Notes under the pieces: generated by a model
Database searches by the model: none
What the model was told of the DNA's origin: nothing
Seen by the model: only the letters and a program-made list of their open reading frames with translations
Shown: positions 54,201 to 64,000 of the stretch, piece by piece
Numbering within the stretch: the stretch's first letter is position 1
How the letters are laid out: each line of letters begins with the position of its first letter
Program-made: the position numbers and the translations under genes
Source of the DNA: Tengunoibacter tsumagoiensis
GTDB lineage: Bacteria > Chloroflexota > Ktedonobacteria > Ktedonobacterales > Ktedonobacteraceae
DNA length: 64,000 bases
Direction: 5' to 3'
Assembly: GCF_003967535.1 (NCBI RefSeq)
Contig: NZ_BIFR01000001.1
Span: 4,525,001 to 4,589,000 of the forward strand

Positions 54201-57200
54201 GTGTAGGTGGCTGTATAATTTGTTGGACTGAGTGTTGAGGAGAGAGAGATATTTGTCCAACCACTTCCAGTAACACTTATATCTGAAAGCCCTACCGGAA
54301 GAATCCCGCTCACACTTACTGAACCTGGTGTGAATACAGAGCCTGCTAACACTGCATTACAAACAACTGCATTGTAAGTGACTGCATTCCCAGAAGTATA
54401 CGTACTGCCTGTTGGGCTGATCAAATTTATTGACACATCAGAAGGTATTGGCGTCGGGCTCGGCGTTGCCGTCGGGCTCGGCGTCGCCGTTGGACTTGGT
54501 GTCGCCGTTGGACTTGGTGTCGCCGTTGGCGTTGGCGTTGGGCTCGGAGTTGCTGTTGGGCTTGGCGTCGCCGTCGGGCTCGGCGTTGGACTTGGTGTTG
54601 GCGTTGGGCTCGGCGTTGGGCTCGGAGTTGCTGTTGGGCTTGGCGTCGCCGTCGGGCTCGGCGTTGGACTTGGTGTTGGCGTTGGGCTCGGCGTGGGCGT
54701 CGAGCTTGGTGTCGCCGTCGGCGTGGGAGTCGGAGCAGCCGTTACCGTAATCGTATTTGTGGCTGTATTGTTATTCAGGTTGCTATCCAGCAGACTGCTT
54801 ACAGTAGCAGAGTTGGTGAGTGAAGGCACGCCTGCACTGGTCAGGGTTCCAGTAATCACAAGAGGGGCTAAACAGGTTCCTGCCAGAATTGCTGAGAGCC
54901 CGGTATACGTAGCACTATAACTGGCTGGACTGATCGTCGACGTGAGCGATGTGAGCAACCATCCATTGCCGGCAACACTCACTCCTGAGAGTCCAACAGG
55001 CAACACTCCACTTACACTGACCAGACCCGGCGTCACGATTGAAGCCAGACCCACATTACAGACCGTTGCATTGTAGGTGACGACATTCCCCACCGTATAC
55101 GCACTACCCCCTGCTGTTGTAAGGCTCACTGATGCATCTGGCAATACGGGAAGTGGGGTCGCTGTCGCCGTCGGGCTCGGTGTTGCCGTCGCTGTTGCTG
55201 TCGGGCTCGGCGTTGCTGTTGGTAGTGCTGTTGCTGTTGGACTTGGTGTCGCCGTCGGAGTTGGACTTGGTGTCGGCGTGGGAGTTGGAGCAGCCGTTAC
55301 CGTGATCGTATTTGTGGCGGTATTGTTATTCAGGTTGCTATCCAGCAGACTACTTACAGTAGCAGAGCTGGTGAGTGAGGGCACGCCTGCGCTCGTCAAA
55401 GTTCCAGTAATCACAAGAGGGGCTAAACAGGTGCCTGCCAGAATCGCTGAAAGCCCTGTATAGGTAGCACTATAGCTGGCTGGACTGATCGTTGAGGTGA
55501 GCGATGTGAGCAACCATCCATTGCCGGCAACACTCACTCCTGAGAGCCCAACAGGCAACACTCCACTTACACTGACCAGACCCGGCGTCACAATTGAAGC
55601 CAGACCCACATTACAGACCGTTGCATTGTAGGTGACCACATTCCCCACCGTATACGCAGTGCCTCCTGCTGTCGTAAGGCTCACTGACGCATCCGGCAAC
55701 ACGGGAAGTGGTGTCGCTGTTGGGCTCGGTGTTGCTGTTGCTGTTGGGCTCGGCGTTGACGTCGCCGTTGCTGTCGGGCTCGGCGTTGACGTCGCCGTTG
55801 CTGTCGGGCTTGGCGTTGGCGTGGGAGCAGCCGTTACCGTAATCGTATTTGTGGCTGTATTGTTATTCAGGTTGCTGTCCAGCAGGCTACTTACCGTAGC
55901 AGAGCTGGTGAGTGAGGGCACGCCTGCACTGGTCAGGGTTCCAGTAATCACAAGAGGGGCTAAACAGGTGCCCGCCAGAATCGCTGAGAGCCCGGTATAC
56001 GTTGCACTATAGCTGGCTGGACTGATCGTTGAGGTAAGCGATGTGAGCAACCATCCATTGCCGGCAACACTCACTCCTGAGAGCCCAACAGGCAACACTC
56101 CACTTACACTCACCAGACCCGGCGTCACAATTGAAGCCAGACCCACATTACAGACCGTTGCATTATAGGTGACCACATTCCCCACCGTATACGCACTGCC
56201 CCCTGCTGTCGTAAGGCTCACTGATGCATCTGGCAACACGGGAAGTGGGGTCGCTGTTGGGCTTGGTGTCGCTGTTGGGCTTGGTGTCGCTGTTGGGCTC
56301 GGTGTCGCTGTTGGGCTTGGTGTTGCCGTCGGGCTTGGTGCTGCCGTCGGGCTTGGTGTTGCCGTCGGGCTCGGTGTTGCTGTCGGGCTTGGTGTCGCCG
56401 TCGGGCTCGGTGTTGCCGTCGGGCTTGTTACTGTAATTGCAACAGTACTATTATTGTTGGTAGTATTGCTATCTCCTGGTGTAGAAACAAGAACAGTATT
56501 ACTTATGCCGGGAGGAGCGGAGCTGTTAGCCGTTCCAGATAAGGTAATGGCAGGTAGAGAGGTGCCTGCATTTACTGGATAGGTTCCAGTATACGTTGCA
56601 ATCAACGTAGCGGGGCTGGTTGTAGCACTAAGAGAAACTGTCCAGCCACTGCCCACCGCAGATAGATTTGTCAGTCCAGTCGGAATAGCATCAGTCACAG
56701 TGATTGGGCTAGAAGCTACCACAGGACCCGAAGAAATTCCATTGCTGACCTGCAAGGTATAATTCACGGTCTGTCCAACAGTGTAACTGGTCCCAGTTGC
56801 CAGGGTGCTATTTATGCTGAGATCCGGCGCAGCTGTGAAACCAACGTCTAAAGTCTGATCATTTTGGCCAGGAGTGTGAGGTGAAACTGATATCGTCGGA
56901 TAATTGCCACTCCCAATCGCCAGCGATGAATTGGGTAGCGCTGCTTTGCTGTCTATATCGTGATTGATTGTGTCTTGATTGGCTGGCGATAACTGGTACC
57001 CTGCTAATGGACCACCGCTTTGATAATTAGCGGCATTATCCAATTTGATCACATAGCTTGTATAGGGCAAGAGGGCACTGGTTGTGGCACTACTAAAATA
57101 ATAAGTACCGTCGGCAGCCGTTGTAGTAGTCGCAATAGGCGTGGTGAGATTGGTGGTTGAATAAAGATGAACGGTGACCCCAGCCGGGATGTTTGCCTCC

Positions 57201-59305
57201 CCTGCATCTTGAATACCATTCCCATTTGTATCGTACCAGATACGATTCCCAATCTCAAAGGGGGCGGCCTGACAGAAAGCAACTAAACCACCCAGACCAG
57301 CCGCTTTGCCAAAAAATTGGAGGCTACCTGAGTTATAGTAGATCTGATAGGCGCTCGTGGTAGCTGCTGTTGTGTTACTCCAGCGACGCGTTCCCGCGCT
57401 AAAAATATTGTCAGTTGGATCATAGACTGTTGACATTACGTCGGAAAAACCAGGAATTTGAAGCACTCCTCCGATAGACACGTTATCATGGATGTTGGAA
57501 AATTGCTGATTAAAGTAATATTCACCACCACCAGGACCACGCGCCGGACTCTGGTTCGCCGCCCCTGCTGGAGTGATCCCTCCACATGAACCATTATTCT
57601 CTAAGGTCCAGCCTGAAGTAAGATCTCCCGCTGTATTTAAACAGGCTCGTAATGTATCACCGGCCGACATTGCCTGGTTCGTTACCGATCCATCTGGTGA
57701 GGGGTCTCGATACCCACTCTGATCGCTAAAACGATCCCTCAAGCCCAGGATCATATCCCCATTGTCAAAGGCAATGCTGGTAAACATTGGCTGTGGATAA
57801 GAGGTTGAACCTGTATAATTGACTCCCTCGGCTCCATACGCAACCATCCCGGGGACAAGAGGGAGGATATTATTCCGCCAGGGATTCCAGGCAGCGGGGC
57901 GTCCGGGATCTAGATATGGGGGAGTCCCTCCCTGCGTCGGGCAGGCCGAACTGGTAATATCAACACTACAGTGTCGGGTGTAATTTAAACTAATATCCAG
58001 AACAGGATTGGCATTAAAGCTTGCAGTCGATGGAGTATAAGCAAATACATAGGCTCTCAATCTGGTTGGATCCCCCAATGAAAGCGTTGAGGTGACTGTT
58101 GATTGAGCAGAACAGACTGCACCAACGTAGATGAGACCATCATATGCAGTCACAGCAAATGGACGAACATCGCTCGCTGTTGGACAGTCTGATGGAAAAG
58201 GAATCGTTGTACGTGTCACTTGAGAGCTACTTGTCGGTGCGACAGGGCTGTTGGGTGCACTTCCTACTGGTATCGCATACAATCTCTTATCGTATAAATT
58301 CATGACATAGAGGGTCGAGTCATCCTCCGACATCGCCATGCCACCCAGAGAATATTTTCCAACCGTATTGAAAGTAGCTGGGTCATTGCCATAGTCGCTA
58401 ATACTCGATGGATTACGTGCATCGTAACCGGCTGTTGTGAAGCCGAACAGGTTCTCCAGGTCAACAAAAGGAACAGGTGCGCCAGGTGAAGCACTATTGG
58501 CTCCCTGGATTTTATAAATCACACCTACGGAATCTTGCGTCGCCAGCGCTGCATGTCGCTTGAGAAATGAGGCTGCAAATAAGGTATCTGAAGAGCGGCG
58601 GTATGCCAGACCCCAGGTAGAACCAATCTGAGCAGCAGTAGCCAGCTGCGTTGGGGCAGGGCCGCTGGAGCCCGCATCCCCTGAATCATTGTATTTAAAA
58701 CGCAATAAAACGTCGTTCCCTGCCGTTCCACCAGCAAATGTCTGAACAAAGCAACTGGTTGACAGGCTTGGATTGGCCTGACAATAGCTCGCTGGACGCG
58801 TCAGACCAAGGTTCACCGTATTTGAACTCAAACTACCGTTCACAAAGGCAATTGAAGTACCTGTTGCGGTTAAGGCTCCTGTTAAGTGAGCCGAGGGCTG
58901 GTAGCCAATTAATTGTGTATAAGTAGATGTGGCTCCAAAGTTTCCAAATCGGATACGTACTGACCCCGATCCCGTAGGAATATTCAGACTATATTGGCCT
59001 AATGTCGAACCAAATGCAGTTGAAGTCGTTCCTAACACAGTACCAGCACTATTCGTGGCAACAACTGTTACACCTCCCAGGCCAGGCTCTCGTGTATCTT
59101 TCACTCCGCTCTGATTAAAATCATCAAATACAATTCCACTAATAGTATTAGTAGTCGATACATGCGTTGCGGCATGAATCTGAGCGGGAACATACGTTGC
59201 CAGAATCGAAAGTTGCGCGAGAAAGATCAAAAGAATCACTACTACTCTCATGAGTAGTTGCCAACGCTTAGTGCTCTGACCTTTAGAGATCGGTTGATGC
59301 ATCAC
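51278..59305 (-). CDS. Giant secreted/surface protein with SdrD-like B and DUF11 repeats
   Basis: 2675 residues. An N-terminal hydrophobic stretch ([19 protein letters not shown], about residues 21-39) is a signal peptide or anchor. Next come an SdrD-B-like domain ([14 protein letters not shown]), an unassigned region of about 500 residues that may be a propeller, a second SdrD-B-like domain ([15 protein letters not shown]), then about ten DUF11 beta-sandwich repeats of around 110 residues, each ending in SNxxNNxxxxTVxV. Pro-Thr-Ala-Thr-Pro-Ser linkers of varying length separate them. Three DUF11 copies are nearly identical in DNA. The C-terminus ([12 protein letters not shown]...) has neither an LPxTG signal nor a membrane helix, so attachment to the cell is unclear. 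Probable adhesin or wall/sheath component. Confidence 0.85.
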   Translation of the reverse strand: MMHQPISKGQSTKRWQLLMRVVVILLIFLAQLSILATYVPAQIHAATHVSTTNTISGIVFDDFNQSGVKDTREPGLGGVTVVATNSAGTVLGTTSTAFGSTLGQYSLNIPTGSGSVRIRFGNFGATSTYTQLIGYQPSAHLTGALTATGTSIAFVNGSLSSNTVNLGLTRPASYCQANPSLSTSCFVQTFAGGTAGNDVLLRFKYNDSGDAGSSGPAPTQLATAAQIGSTWGLAYRRSSDTLFAASFLKRHAALATQDSVGVIYKIQGANSASPGAPVPFVDLENLFGFTTAGYDARNPSSISDYGNDPATFNTVGKYSLGGMAMSEDDSTLYVMNLYDKRLYAIPVGSAPNSPVAPTSSSQVTRTTIPFPSDCPTASDVRPFAVTAYDGLIYVGAVCSAQSTVTSTLSLGDPTRLRAYVFAYTPSTASFNANPVLDISLNYTRHCSVDITSSACPTQGGTPPYLDPGRPAAWNPWRNNILPLVPGMVAYGAEGVNYTGSTSYPQPMFTSIAFDNGDMILGLRDRFSDQSGYRDPSPDGSVTNQAMSAGDTLRACLNTAGDLTSGWTLENNGSCGGITPAGAANQSPARGPGGGEYYFNQQFSNIHDNVSIGGVLQIPGFSDVMSTVYDPTDNIFSAGTRRWSNTTAATTSAYQIYYNSGSLQFFGKAAGLGGLVAFCQAAPFEIGNRIWYDTNGNGIQDAGEANIPAGVTVHLYSTTNLTTPIATTTTAADGTYYFSSATTSALLPYTSYVIKLDNAANYQSGGPLAGYQLSPANQDTINHDIDSKAALPNSSLAIGSGNYPTISVSPHTPGQNDQTLDVGFTAAPDLSINSTLATGTSYTVGQTVNYTLQVSNGISSGPVVASSPITVTDAIPTGLTNLSAVGSGWTVSLSATTSPATLIATYTGTYPVNAGTSLPAITLSGTANSSAPPGISNTVLVSTPGDSNTTNNNSTVAITVTSPTATPSPTATPSPTATPSPTATPSPTAAPSPTATPSPTATPSPTATPSPTATPSPTATPLPVLPDASVSLTTAGGSAYTVGNVVTYNATVCNVGLASIVTPGLVSVSGVLPVGLSGVSVAGNGWLLTSLTSTISPASYSATYTGLSAILAGTCLAPLVITGTLTSAGVPSLTSSATVSSLLDSNLNNNTATNTITVTAAPTPTPSPTATATSTPSPTATATSTPSPTATATPSPTATPLPVLPDASVSLTTAGGTAYTVGNVVTYNATVCNVGLASIVTPGLVSVSGVLPVGLSGVSVAGNGWLLTSLTSTISPASYSATYTGLSAILAGTCLAPLVITGTLTSAGVPSLTSSATVSSLLDSNLNNNTATNTITVTAAPTPTPTPSPTPTATPSPTATALPTATPSPTATATATPSPTATATPLPVLPDASVSLTTAGGSAYTVGNVVTYNATVCNVGLASIVTPGLVSVSGVLPVGLSGVSVAGNGWLLTSLTSTISPASYSATYTGLSAILAGTCLAPLVITGTLTSAGVPSLTNSATVSSLLDSNLNNNTATNTITVTAAPTPTPTATPSSTPTPSPTPTPSPTPSPTATPSPTATPSPTPSPTPTPSPTPSPTATPSPTATPSPTPTPTATPSPTATPSPTATPSPTATPSPTPIPSDVSINLISPTGSTYTSGNAVTYNAVVCNAVLAGSVFTPGSVSVSGILPVGLSDISVTGSGWTNISLSSTLSPTNYTATYTGGYPIPGGLCLPPLIISGTLTDASIPSLTSSISVSALNDSNPGNNIASNTIIVNAVPTPTPSPTATATATATPLPPDVSIVLNNQSSSTVTVGQTLTYNAIVSVTGNAGAITAPNSITASVVIPIGLTNVIASGYNWTIGLLSATTSPAIITATYIGTYPIQPGAVLPPLTVTGVLTTGSVPSLTSTASVGTIGDSNPFNNLSTNTVLVNDLPTPTPTPSPTATPSPTATPSPTATPSPTATPSPTATPSPTATPSPTATPSPTATPSPTATPLPPDVSIALSNQGGSTLTVGQTLIYVATVSETANAGAATVPNSITASMVIPAGLTGLTANGSGWIVSSISATTSPAIITATYTGTYPVLPGSSLSPLVIIGTLTSSSVPSLTSTANVGIGGDSNPFNNFATNTVLVNALPTPTPTATPSPTATPSPTATPSPTATPSPTATPSPTATPSPTATPSPTATPSPTATPSPTATPSPTATPSPTATPSPTATPSPAPTPSPTATPLPPDVSVVLGNQGVSAFTVGQTVTFSASISNVSGAGAITVPNSIVVNTIAPVGLTGISVAGNGWTVNSISATTSPTIVTATYTGSYPVLPGQALPQLLLTGTIASSAVPSLTLASCVSVPGESNPSNNLSIDTVLVNLVPTPTALPSPTVTLSPVSAPDLSLQLTELNPTPIPVGTAVAYNVKICNSAGSGSVTGPNSITVTGVLPIGLTGVTVKGTGWTLNSISATTSPTNFTATYTGSYPVLAGQCPGLLTIVGVVTSAAVPSITSSVTVSTPGDSNLANNTANNTATVSQPTPTPTPGPADLYIGVSTKGGSTYTVGQSLTYNVVAGNTYGTGSVTSTNPVTVSITIPAGLTNISVQGTGWTIASLSSTTSPLTIAATYTGSYPIMGGRILPVIAVSGTLTASAVPSLTSTASVSVSGDINQANNQGTNTVTVNAASTSIVKLPEERPLIRPLFSAWKKAFLFDR
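52686..52965 (-). repeat. 18-bp tandem array coding Pro-Thr-Ala-Thr-Pro-Ser linkers
   Basis: Around 15 copies of an 18-bp unit (plus-strand CTTGGCGTCGCCGTCGGG and variants), varying mainly at third positions. Similar shorter arrays lie at about 53389-53560, 54448-54735, 55155-55285, 55715-55825 and 56245-56430, between the DUF11 modules. Confidence 0.9.
54735..56250 (-). repeat. Three near-identical DUF11 modules (about 420 bp each)
   Basis: Modules at about 54735-55160, 55289-55715 and 55826-56250 differ at only scattered bases, whereas the other DUF11 repeats in the gene have diverged strongly. Recent duplication or gene conversion. Confidence 0.85.
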
Positions 59306-59806
59306 TCACATATCCCTCATACATACTCAAATGAAACATTCATGGATGAACTGCATGGAGCCTCTTTTTCCAATGGGAAATTCATGACACAACTGAATCT
59401 CACTTCTCTATGCTTCGTTCGATTACAGTATAAAAAATTCTCGTAAAAGTATTTTTGTACATATAGCAATTTTTATAATTTAACCATTATAATTCACAAA
59501 AAAGATTAGCTATTTTACGCTTACTATGAGAATGATAACAATAGAAATATTACCTGTGGATGTTTCCATTCATGCGTAATTAAGATTTTTTTCTATAAAA
59601 AGCTTAATTACGCATTATAAAATATAGCAGAGAGTGAGGCTGTCTTCTCTATAGGGGGCGCAACGCAAGTAAGGAAAGGGGGCGAAGAGCAAGTAAGCGG
59701 TCTAAAATCACCTCTTCTGGCTGTACTTTTGAGCCAGAAATAAGGTACACTCTCTGTTATACATCCCTTCTACAATAGCAACGTCGTCATGTAGAAATGA
59801 GGCTTT
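59306..59806. other. Intergenic region, AT-rich
   Basis: 501 bases between divergent genes. Contains the hairpin at 59572-59615 and an imperfect direct repeat GGGGGCG...GCAAGTAAG at 59654-59673 and 59678-59697 (24-bp period). No gene recognised. Confidence 0.5.
59572..59615. repeat. 13-bp perfect inverted repeat with T/A-rich loop
   Basis: ATGCGTAATTAAG (59572-59584) and its complement (59603-59615); the loop contains T7 and A5 that can extend the stem. Either an operator-like dyad or a terminator. Confidence 0.65.
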
Positions 59807-60913
59807 ATGACAATGACAAAGTCAAAAACAAACATCGGCATCATTGGTTGTGGCAAAATTAGCGATATTTATTTAGAAGCTGGCCATAATTTCGAAAATC
59901 TTGAGATTGTTGCCTGTTCCGATATATTTCTCGAACGAGCCCAGGCACAGGCCGCTAAACATGGGATTGCTAGAGCATGTAGTGTTGAGGAGTTGCTGGC
60001 GGACCCTGCCATAGAGATTGTCGTCAACCTTACAATCCCTAAAGTTCATGCAGATGTGGATCTACAGATCATTCAAGCAGGCAAATCAGTCTACAGTGAG
60101 AAGCCGCTTGCCGTAACGCGAGCTGAGGCTCATCCCCTCTTACGCCTGGCACAGGAACAAGGGGTCCGCATTGGTTGCGCCCCCGATACGTTTCTGGGGG
60201 CAGGCATTCAGACCTGTCGCTATCTTATCGACAACGGAAAAATCGGCACGCCAATTGCTGCCGCCGGGAATATGCTCTGCCATGGTCATGAGAACTGGCA
60301 TCCTGATCCAGAGTTCTATTATCAGGTAGGTGGTGGGCCGCTCTTTGATATGGGTCCTTATTATCTCACTGCGTTAATTGCTCTTCTTGGCCCCATCCGG
60401 CGCGTGTCAGGCTCTGCTCGCATTACCTTCCCTGAACGAACTATCACCAGCCAGCCAAAGGCCGGGAAGATTATTCATGTCGATACGCCCACACATATCG
60501 CTGGCGTGCTGGACTTTGCCAATGGGGCTGTTGGCACTCTGGTAACCAGCTTCGATACCTGGGCCTCCAATGCGCCTATCCTGGAGATCTACGGCACCGA
60601 GGGGACATTGAGTGTCCCTGATCCCAATACTTTTGGCGGGTCGGTCCGGCTCTGGCAGGCCAACACCGGAAAATGGGAAGAGGTCGAACATACCCATCCA
60701 GAGAATACACTTGGCCTTGGAGTAGCTGACCTTGCCAGTGCGCTACGCACTGGCCGCGCACATCGCGCCAATGGCGAGCTAGCCTATCATGTCCTGGATG
60801 TGATGCAGTCTCTGCTCGAGTCGTCAGAAGAGAATCGTCAGTTGGAGCTTACAACGAGCTGCGAACGTCCAGCTGCACTCCCACCAGGTCTGCGCGCTGG
60901 CGAGGTTGACTAG
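59807..60913 (+). CDS. Gfo/Idh/MocA-family oxidoreductase
   Basis: 368 residues. Seen: NAD(P)-binding GIIGCGKISDIY at residues 8-19, the SEKPLAV motif with the catalytic Lys, and a mid-protein GGGPLFDMGPYYLTAL. This last pattern is common in sugar dehydrogenases of the family and carries a conserved Asp. ATG 59807 follows AATGAGGC; a second ATG six bases on is also usable. It is only distantly similar to the member at 35222-36259. Convergent with the propeller gene, sharing a terminator. Substrate unknown, probably a sugar or inositol. Confidence 0.88.
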   Translation: MTMTKSKTNIGIIGCGKISDIYLEAGHNFENLEIVACSDIFLERAQAQAAKHGIARACSVEELLADPAIEIVVNLTIPKVHADVDLQIIQAGKSVYSEKPLAVTRAEAHPLLRLAQEQGVRIGCAPDTFLGAGIQTCRYLIDNGKIGTPIAAAGNMLCHGHENWHPDPEFYYQVGGGPLFDMGPYYLTALIALLGPIRRVSGSARITFPERTITSQPKAGKIIHVDTPTHIAGVLDFANGAVGTLVTSFDTWASNAPILEIYGTEGTLSVPDPNTFGGSVRLWQANTGKWEEVEHTHPENTLGLGVADLASALRTGRAHRANGELAYHVLDVMQSLLESSEENRQLELTTSCERPAALPPGLRAGEVD

Positions 60914-60939
60914 TGTCTATCTCATCAACAAACAAATCA

Positions 60940-60973
60940 GCACAGATCTTCCTGCCTGTAGGAAGATCTGTGC
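60940..60973. terminator. Bidirectional hairpin
   Basis: GCACAGATCTTCCT / complement, 14-bp perfect stem with a 6-base loop, between two convergent genes. Confidence 0.8.
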
Positions 60974-60993
60974 CGAGTACGACCGAGGACACC

Positions 60994-61953
60994 TTAGAGT
61001 GGTAAGACCTCATAGAGACGCCACTCAGGATCCAGTTCAAACTGCGCAACCTCTTTCTCGCCATTGAGGCCTGAGCGCACAATGACACGGGTGTTCTTCC
61101 CATCAACGAGGTACCATTTATCGGCACGAGTATCATAATAGGAATCTTGCAACCAGTTGGTCTGGACCGGAACAGACGCTTCGATCTTTCCTTTCAGATT
61201 CTGGATGTTGACAAATAAAGCCTGGCCGCGCCCAGTATCGGCAAGAGTGACAAAATGTTCATCAAGGACACGGACCGAATGAGGATGATCCAGACCATCA
61301 AGCACAACCTGCCATTCGCCTGTACTGCGATCAATAGCAATCAATGTTCCCTGATGAAAGAGCGTTGCCAGAATAGTTCCATCTGGTAGCTCAGCAGCAG
61401 AATTAACGTGCGTGGTCTGGGCAAGCGTGCCGTATTTAACGCCTCGATGGTCATCGGTCTTATCAATAATACGAGGCTCGCCTGTGGGGGTTAAATCAAA
61501 TCCATGATCGGTGGCCCACCACTCCCACAGAAGCTTGCCATCGGCTGAGAACTCAAACAGTGCATCCAGGCCAGTGCTGGCCACAAGATACCCCTGTCGG
61601 GTACGCGACAACGAGTGTAACATATTAAAAGTAGGAAGGCTTACAGCATTTTGTTGAACAATGGAGAGATCTAACGAAAGCTCATGGATATCAAACAATG
61701 AGGCAACGAGAAGCCCTCGATCGGTCAAGGCCATCCCTGCGGGCATCTCTAATTGCGCCTGCGCTTGAACTTCTCCCTCATCGCTGATCAGACAGAGCAG
61801 ACCGCCCTGCTCGTCCTTGGGTTTGTGAAGGCTTCCCAATACGGTCACTGGACACTCTGTCTTGGGTGGCGTGTTAGGGTCCGTCTTTGTCTCAGACCAG
61901 TGTTTCTTCAGCATTGAGTGCCGAGTGGAAATGCAGCTTAACAGAAAACTCAT
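60994..61953 (-). CDS. Beta-propeller-like protein of unknown function
   Basis: 319 residues from ATG 61953, chosen because GAGGA lies just upstream; GTG 61968 would add five residues. Repeating blade-like segments such as GGLLCLISDEGEV, LFEFSADGKLLWEWW, GTLIAIDRSTGEW and KWYLVDGKNTRVIV suggest a five- or six-bladed propeller of the NHL/arylsulfotransferase-like type. LFEFSADGKLLWEW is typical of arylsulfotransferase-like blades. No signal peptide and no recognisable catalytic motif. It is divergent from the sulfite reductase gene, which shares the intergenic region; a sulfur link is only a guess. Confidence 0.6.
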   Translation of the reverse strand: MSFLLSCISTRHSMLKKHWSETKTDPNTPPKTECPVTVLGSLHKPKDEQGGLLCLISDEGEVQAQAQLEMPAGMALTDRGLLVASLFDIHELSLDLSIVQQNAVSLPTFNMLHSLSRTRQGYLVASTGLDALFEFSADGKLLWEWWATDHGFDLTPTGEPRIIDKTDDHRGVKYGTLAQTTHVNSAAELPDGTILATLFHQGTLIAIDRSTGEWQVVLDGLDHPHSVRVLDEHFVTLADTGRGQALFVNIQNLKGKIEASVPVQTNWLQDSYYDTRADKWYLVDGKNTRVIVRSGLNGEKEVAQFELDPEWRLYEVLPL

Positions 61954-62009
61954 GTGTTTAGTCCTCACACAATTTCACGAATAACGCTGTCTATTTCCTG
62001 TAAAAAGGG

Positions 62010-62038
62010 TTGACAGCCTGCCGACCTGACCGTATAGT
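62010..62038 (+). promoter_or_regulatory. Promoter of the sulfite/nitrite reductase gene with overlapping dyads
   Basis: TTGACA (62010-62015), 17 bases, TATAGT (62033-62038). TATAGTAG (62033-62040), overlapping the -10, is inverted as CTACTATA (62063-62070), and GTTGAT/ATCAAC (62057-62062/62070-62075) flanks the second half-site. Likely repressor or activator site; the leader is about 115 bases. Confidence 0.75.
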
Positions 62039-62161
62039 AGGTATAACATAAATATTGTTGATCTACTATATCAACAAACACGCACCAAAAGCAAGGATAA
62101 AGAGACCACAGTACAGCGTACAAAACAACTATAAGGCTTGAGATAAAAGGAGATGCCATAT

Positions 62162-63928
62162 ATGTCATCCGAACAAGATCGTCCCAAACCAACTTCAGAG
62201 GGAAATAATCTGTTAGCGCTGGGCGAGGGGAATGGAAGCAAAGTTGAACAGATTAAATTAGAAAGCAGGCATTTACGTGGTACGATCTCTGAGGAGCTCA
62301 AGCTGCCCACGTCGCACCTGTCTGAAGATCTGGTGCAATTAATTAAGTTTCATGGATCGTATCAGCAAGAGGATCGCGATCAGCGCCAGTCACGCAAAGC
62401 CTCTGGAGAAGAGAAGGCTTATCAATTTATGGTGCGCTCCCGCATCCCTGGCGGCATTGTGACGGCAGACCAATATTTATTGCAAGATGATCTCACAAAC
62501 CGCATTGGTAATAGCACCCTTCGCGTGACAACACGCCAGAGTTTTCAGATTCATGGTATTCTCAAAGGAAATCTCCATGAGGCGATTCATTCGATCAATA
62601 CCTCCTTGCTCTCAACGCTGTCGGCCTGTGGTGATGTCAACCGTAATGTGATGGCCTGCCCCGCTCCTGTCGCTAGCCGAGCACAGGCTCAAGTACAGGA
62701 GATTGCTCGGGAGATCGCCTTCCATCTGGCACCCCGTAGCCGCGCCTACTATGAGATCTGGATCGATGGTGAACATTCTCACGATATTGAGGCCCCGGGT
62801 GAAGATGAGGTTGTGGAGCCCATCTATGGCAATACCTATCTGCCCCGCAAATTTAAGATTGGCGTGGCCTATCCAGGCGATAACTGCATCGATATCTATA
62901 CTCAGGACATTGGCCTGATCGCAAAAATTGAGAATGAGACGCTGGTTGGCTTTACTCTGGTGATCGGTGGCGGTATGGGCACCACCCATGGCAAGGCTGA
63001 GACGCATCCTCTCCTGGCCCAGCCATTTGCAGATGTTACGGTTGAACAGGCTCTTCCAGTGGTCGAGACCATTGTAACCGTTCAGCGCGACTATGGTGAT
63101 CGCCAGAATCGTAAGCATGCTCGTATGAAATATGTGGTCGAAGAGCGTGGCATCCCCTGGTTCAAGGCCGAGGTGGAGCAGCGCCTGGGCTATACGCTGG
63201 CCAATCCCAGCCCTGTTCACTTCCATGAGCTCAATGATCATCTTGGATGGCAGCAACAGGCCGACGGTCGCTGGTGCCTGGGACTTAATATCGTCAATGG
63301 GCGCATTAAGGATACTGGGACGCTTCGCCTTAAATCTGGCCTGCGAGCCATTACGCAAGAGTTCCAGCCAGAATTCCGTCTTACCGGCCAGCAGAATATC
63401 CTGCTCGCCAATATCCCAGAAGAGCAGAAGGCGGCTCTCGAGGCCCGCCTGAGCGAATTTGGCATCTCAAGCAATCCCGACGATGCTGGTACCTATCGCT
63501 TTGCAATGGCCTGCCCGGCCCTTCCAACCTGTGGTCTGGCTGTTGCAGAATCTGAACGCTTGCTTCCCAACGTGGTGAAACAGATTGAGGGCGATCTACA
63601 GGCTCTGGGCCTGGCGGATGAGAAGATCAGTATACGCATGACTGGCTGCCCCAATGGCTGTGCTCGCCCATATATGGGTGATATCGGTCTGGTCGGTCGC
63701 TCAAAAGATATCTATAATCTGTATTTAGGTGGTGATACCGAGAATACCCGGCTCAATACGCTCTATGCACAGGGAGTAAAGACTGCTGAGATTGCTCCAA
63801 CGCTTCTTCCTCTCTTCTCTTTCTGGAAAAATGAGCGCCAGAATCAAGAAGGATTTGGTGATTATTGTCATCGTATCGGCTTCGCACAATTGAAAGAGAA
63901 AGCTGCGGCACACATAACGATCGGATAG
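62162..63928 (+). CDS. Ferredoxin-dependent sulfite/nitrite reductase (siroheme, 4Fe-4S)
   Basis: 588 residues from ATG 62162; AAAGGAG lies nine bases before it, while ATG 62153 is adjacent to that site and too close. Two-fold repeated siroheme reductase architecture. Seen: RVTTRQSFQIHG (Arg residues binding siroheme), NRNVMACPAP, and the cluster ligands CPALPTCGLA and TGCPNGCARP, the Cys-x5-Cys and Gly-x-Pro-x-Gly-Cys pattern with all four Cys. Reduces sulfite to sulfide or nitrite to ammonia with six electrons from ferredoxin; sequence alone does not settle which, although the downstream siroheme gene fits both. The overlapping promoter dyad suggests sulfur or nitrogen control. Confidence 0.92.
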   Translation: MSSEQDRPKPTSEGNNLLALGEGNGSKVEQIKLESRHLRGTISEELKLPTSHLSEDLVQLIKFHGSYQQEDRDQRQSRKASGEEKAYQFMVRSRIPGGIVTADQYLLQDDLTNRIGNSTLRVTTRQSFQIHGILKGNLHEAIHSINTSLLSTLSACGDVNRNVMACPAPVASRAQAQVQEIAREIAFHLAPRSRAYYEIWIDGEHSHDIEAPGEDEVVEPIYGNTYLPRKFKIGVAYPGDNCIDIYTQDIGLIAKIENETLVGFTLVIGGGMGTTHGKAETHPLLAQPFADVTVEQALPVVETIVTVQRDYGDRQNRKHARMKYVVEERGIPWFKAEVEQRLGYTLANPSPVHFHELNDHLGWQQQADGRWCLGLNIVNGRIKDTGTLRLKSGLRAITQEFQPEFRLTGQQNILLANIPEEQKAALEARLSEFGISSNPDDAGTYRFAMACPALPTCGLAVAESERLLPNVVKQIEGDLQALGLADEKISIRMTGCPNGCARPYMGDIGLVGRSKDIYNLYLGGDTENTRLNTLYAQGVKTAEIAPTLLPLFSFWKNERQNQEGFGDYCHRIGFAQLKEKAAAHITIG

Positions 63929-63932
63929 CAGC

Positions 63933-64000
63933 ATGCCAAACTACTACCCCATCATGTTAGATGTACGCGATCGCCTCGCCCTCGTGATTGGAGGCGATCG
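63933..64000 (+). CDS. Precorrin-2 dehydrogenase / siroheme synthase N-terminus (cut by window edge)
   Basis: Only 22 codons are visible from ATG 63933, four bases after the reductase stop codon. The start MPNYYPIMLDVRDRLALVIG matches the opening of CysG-N/Met8-type enzymes, which oxidise precorrin-2 with NAD and insert iron to make siroheme, the cofactor of the preceding reductase. The two genes clearly form one operon. Whether a methyltransferase domain follows cannot be seen. Confidence 0.75.
   Translation, partial: MPNYYPIMLDVRDRLALVIGGD

Noticed and set aside
52636..56582. Plus-strand reading frames of 70-190 residues rich in Gly-Val-Ala-Val-Gly-Leu
   Set aside because: They are antisense shadows of the Pro-Thr linker arrays of the giant minus-strand gene; their low complexity comes from the 18-bp repeat.
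62612..63358. 248-residue minus-strand frame inside the sulfite/nitrite reductase gene
   Set aside because: Fully antisense to a well-conserved enzyme; its openness reflects codon composition, not a gene.
1..64000. tRNA genes, insertion sequences, prophage or integrative element boundaries
   Set aside because: No T-loop/anticodon arrangement, transposase or integrase frame, or att-like direct repeats were recognised anywhere in the window.

Overview
The window most likely comes from a mesophilic, filamentous Chloroflexota of the Ktedonobacteria type. This is inferred from the gene mix and not from a marker gene: zinc-ribbon/Ser-Thr kinase/TPR fusions, an FHA protein, a large MalT-like LuxR regulator, a KdpD-like sensor kinase without the KdpD domain, a fused rhamnulose-phosphate aldolase/dehydrogenase, a very large DUF11 surface protein, and roughly even base composition. 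No rRNA, tRNA, insertion sequence, prophage or CRISPR array was recognised. It reads as a chromosomal segment.

Layout. 1-10 kb: end of an FHA gene, an NMN-adenylyltransferase-like gene, a sensor histidine kinase, aconitase, a Ser/Thr kinase with TPRs, and its paralogue whose kinase part is reduced to a degenerate N-lobe. 10-16.5 kb: a Leloir galactose cluster (galE; galT, a phosphatase-like gene and a GHMP sugar kinase; a DeoR regulator) with near-consensus promoters carrying matching dyads, plus an unusual tandem/inverted repeat. 16.5-24.5 kb: a glycosyltransferase, a nitroreductase, an ABC-2 exporter, metG and a TusA-like protein. 24.8-35 kb: a UDP-galactopyranose-mutase-like flavoprotein with a polytopic membrane protein, hflX, a cytochrome P450, a globin and the MalT-like regulator. 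35-43.6 kb: an L-rhamnose/rhamnoside cluster (oxidoreductase, GH78 rhamnosidase, esterase-like hydrolase, fused RhaE-RhaW enzyme, DeoR regulator). 44-51 kb: one operon of three sugar-type ABC ATPases, a divergent chaperonin and an Asp-box beta-propeller. 51-59 kb: the 2675-residue DUF11 protein. 59.8-64 kb: an oxidoreductase, a beta-propeller protein, ferredoxin-sulfite/nitrite reductase and the start of a siroheme-synthesis gene.

Most notable signals. (1) Upstream of metG lies a short ORF preceded by a purine-rich ribosome site that encodes 42 residues, nine of them methionine, with its stop codon at the base of a 22-bp terminator-like hairpin. This looks like leader-peptide attenuation of methionyl-tRNA synthetase by methionine supply, and no T-box motif is visible. 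(2) The three-ATPase operon has no permease or binding protein. It includes a GroEL paralogue in which the catalytic Asp398 (E. coli numbering) is Asn and the apical-domain motifs are lost, followed directly by a ten-Asp-box propeller. (3) The galactose promoters have operator-like dyads built into their 17-bp spacers.

How the parts work together: the galactose and rhamnose clusters suggest feeding on plant or microbial polysaccharides under DeoR-type control. The sulfite reductase and siroheme genes form an assimilatory sulfur (or nitrite) unit. The kinase, FHA, histidine kinase and LuxR genes are independent signalling units. All functional calls come from reading the sequence; no database search was run.
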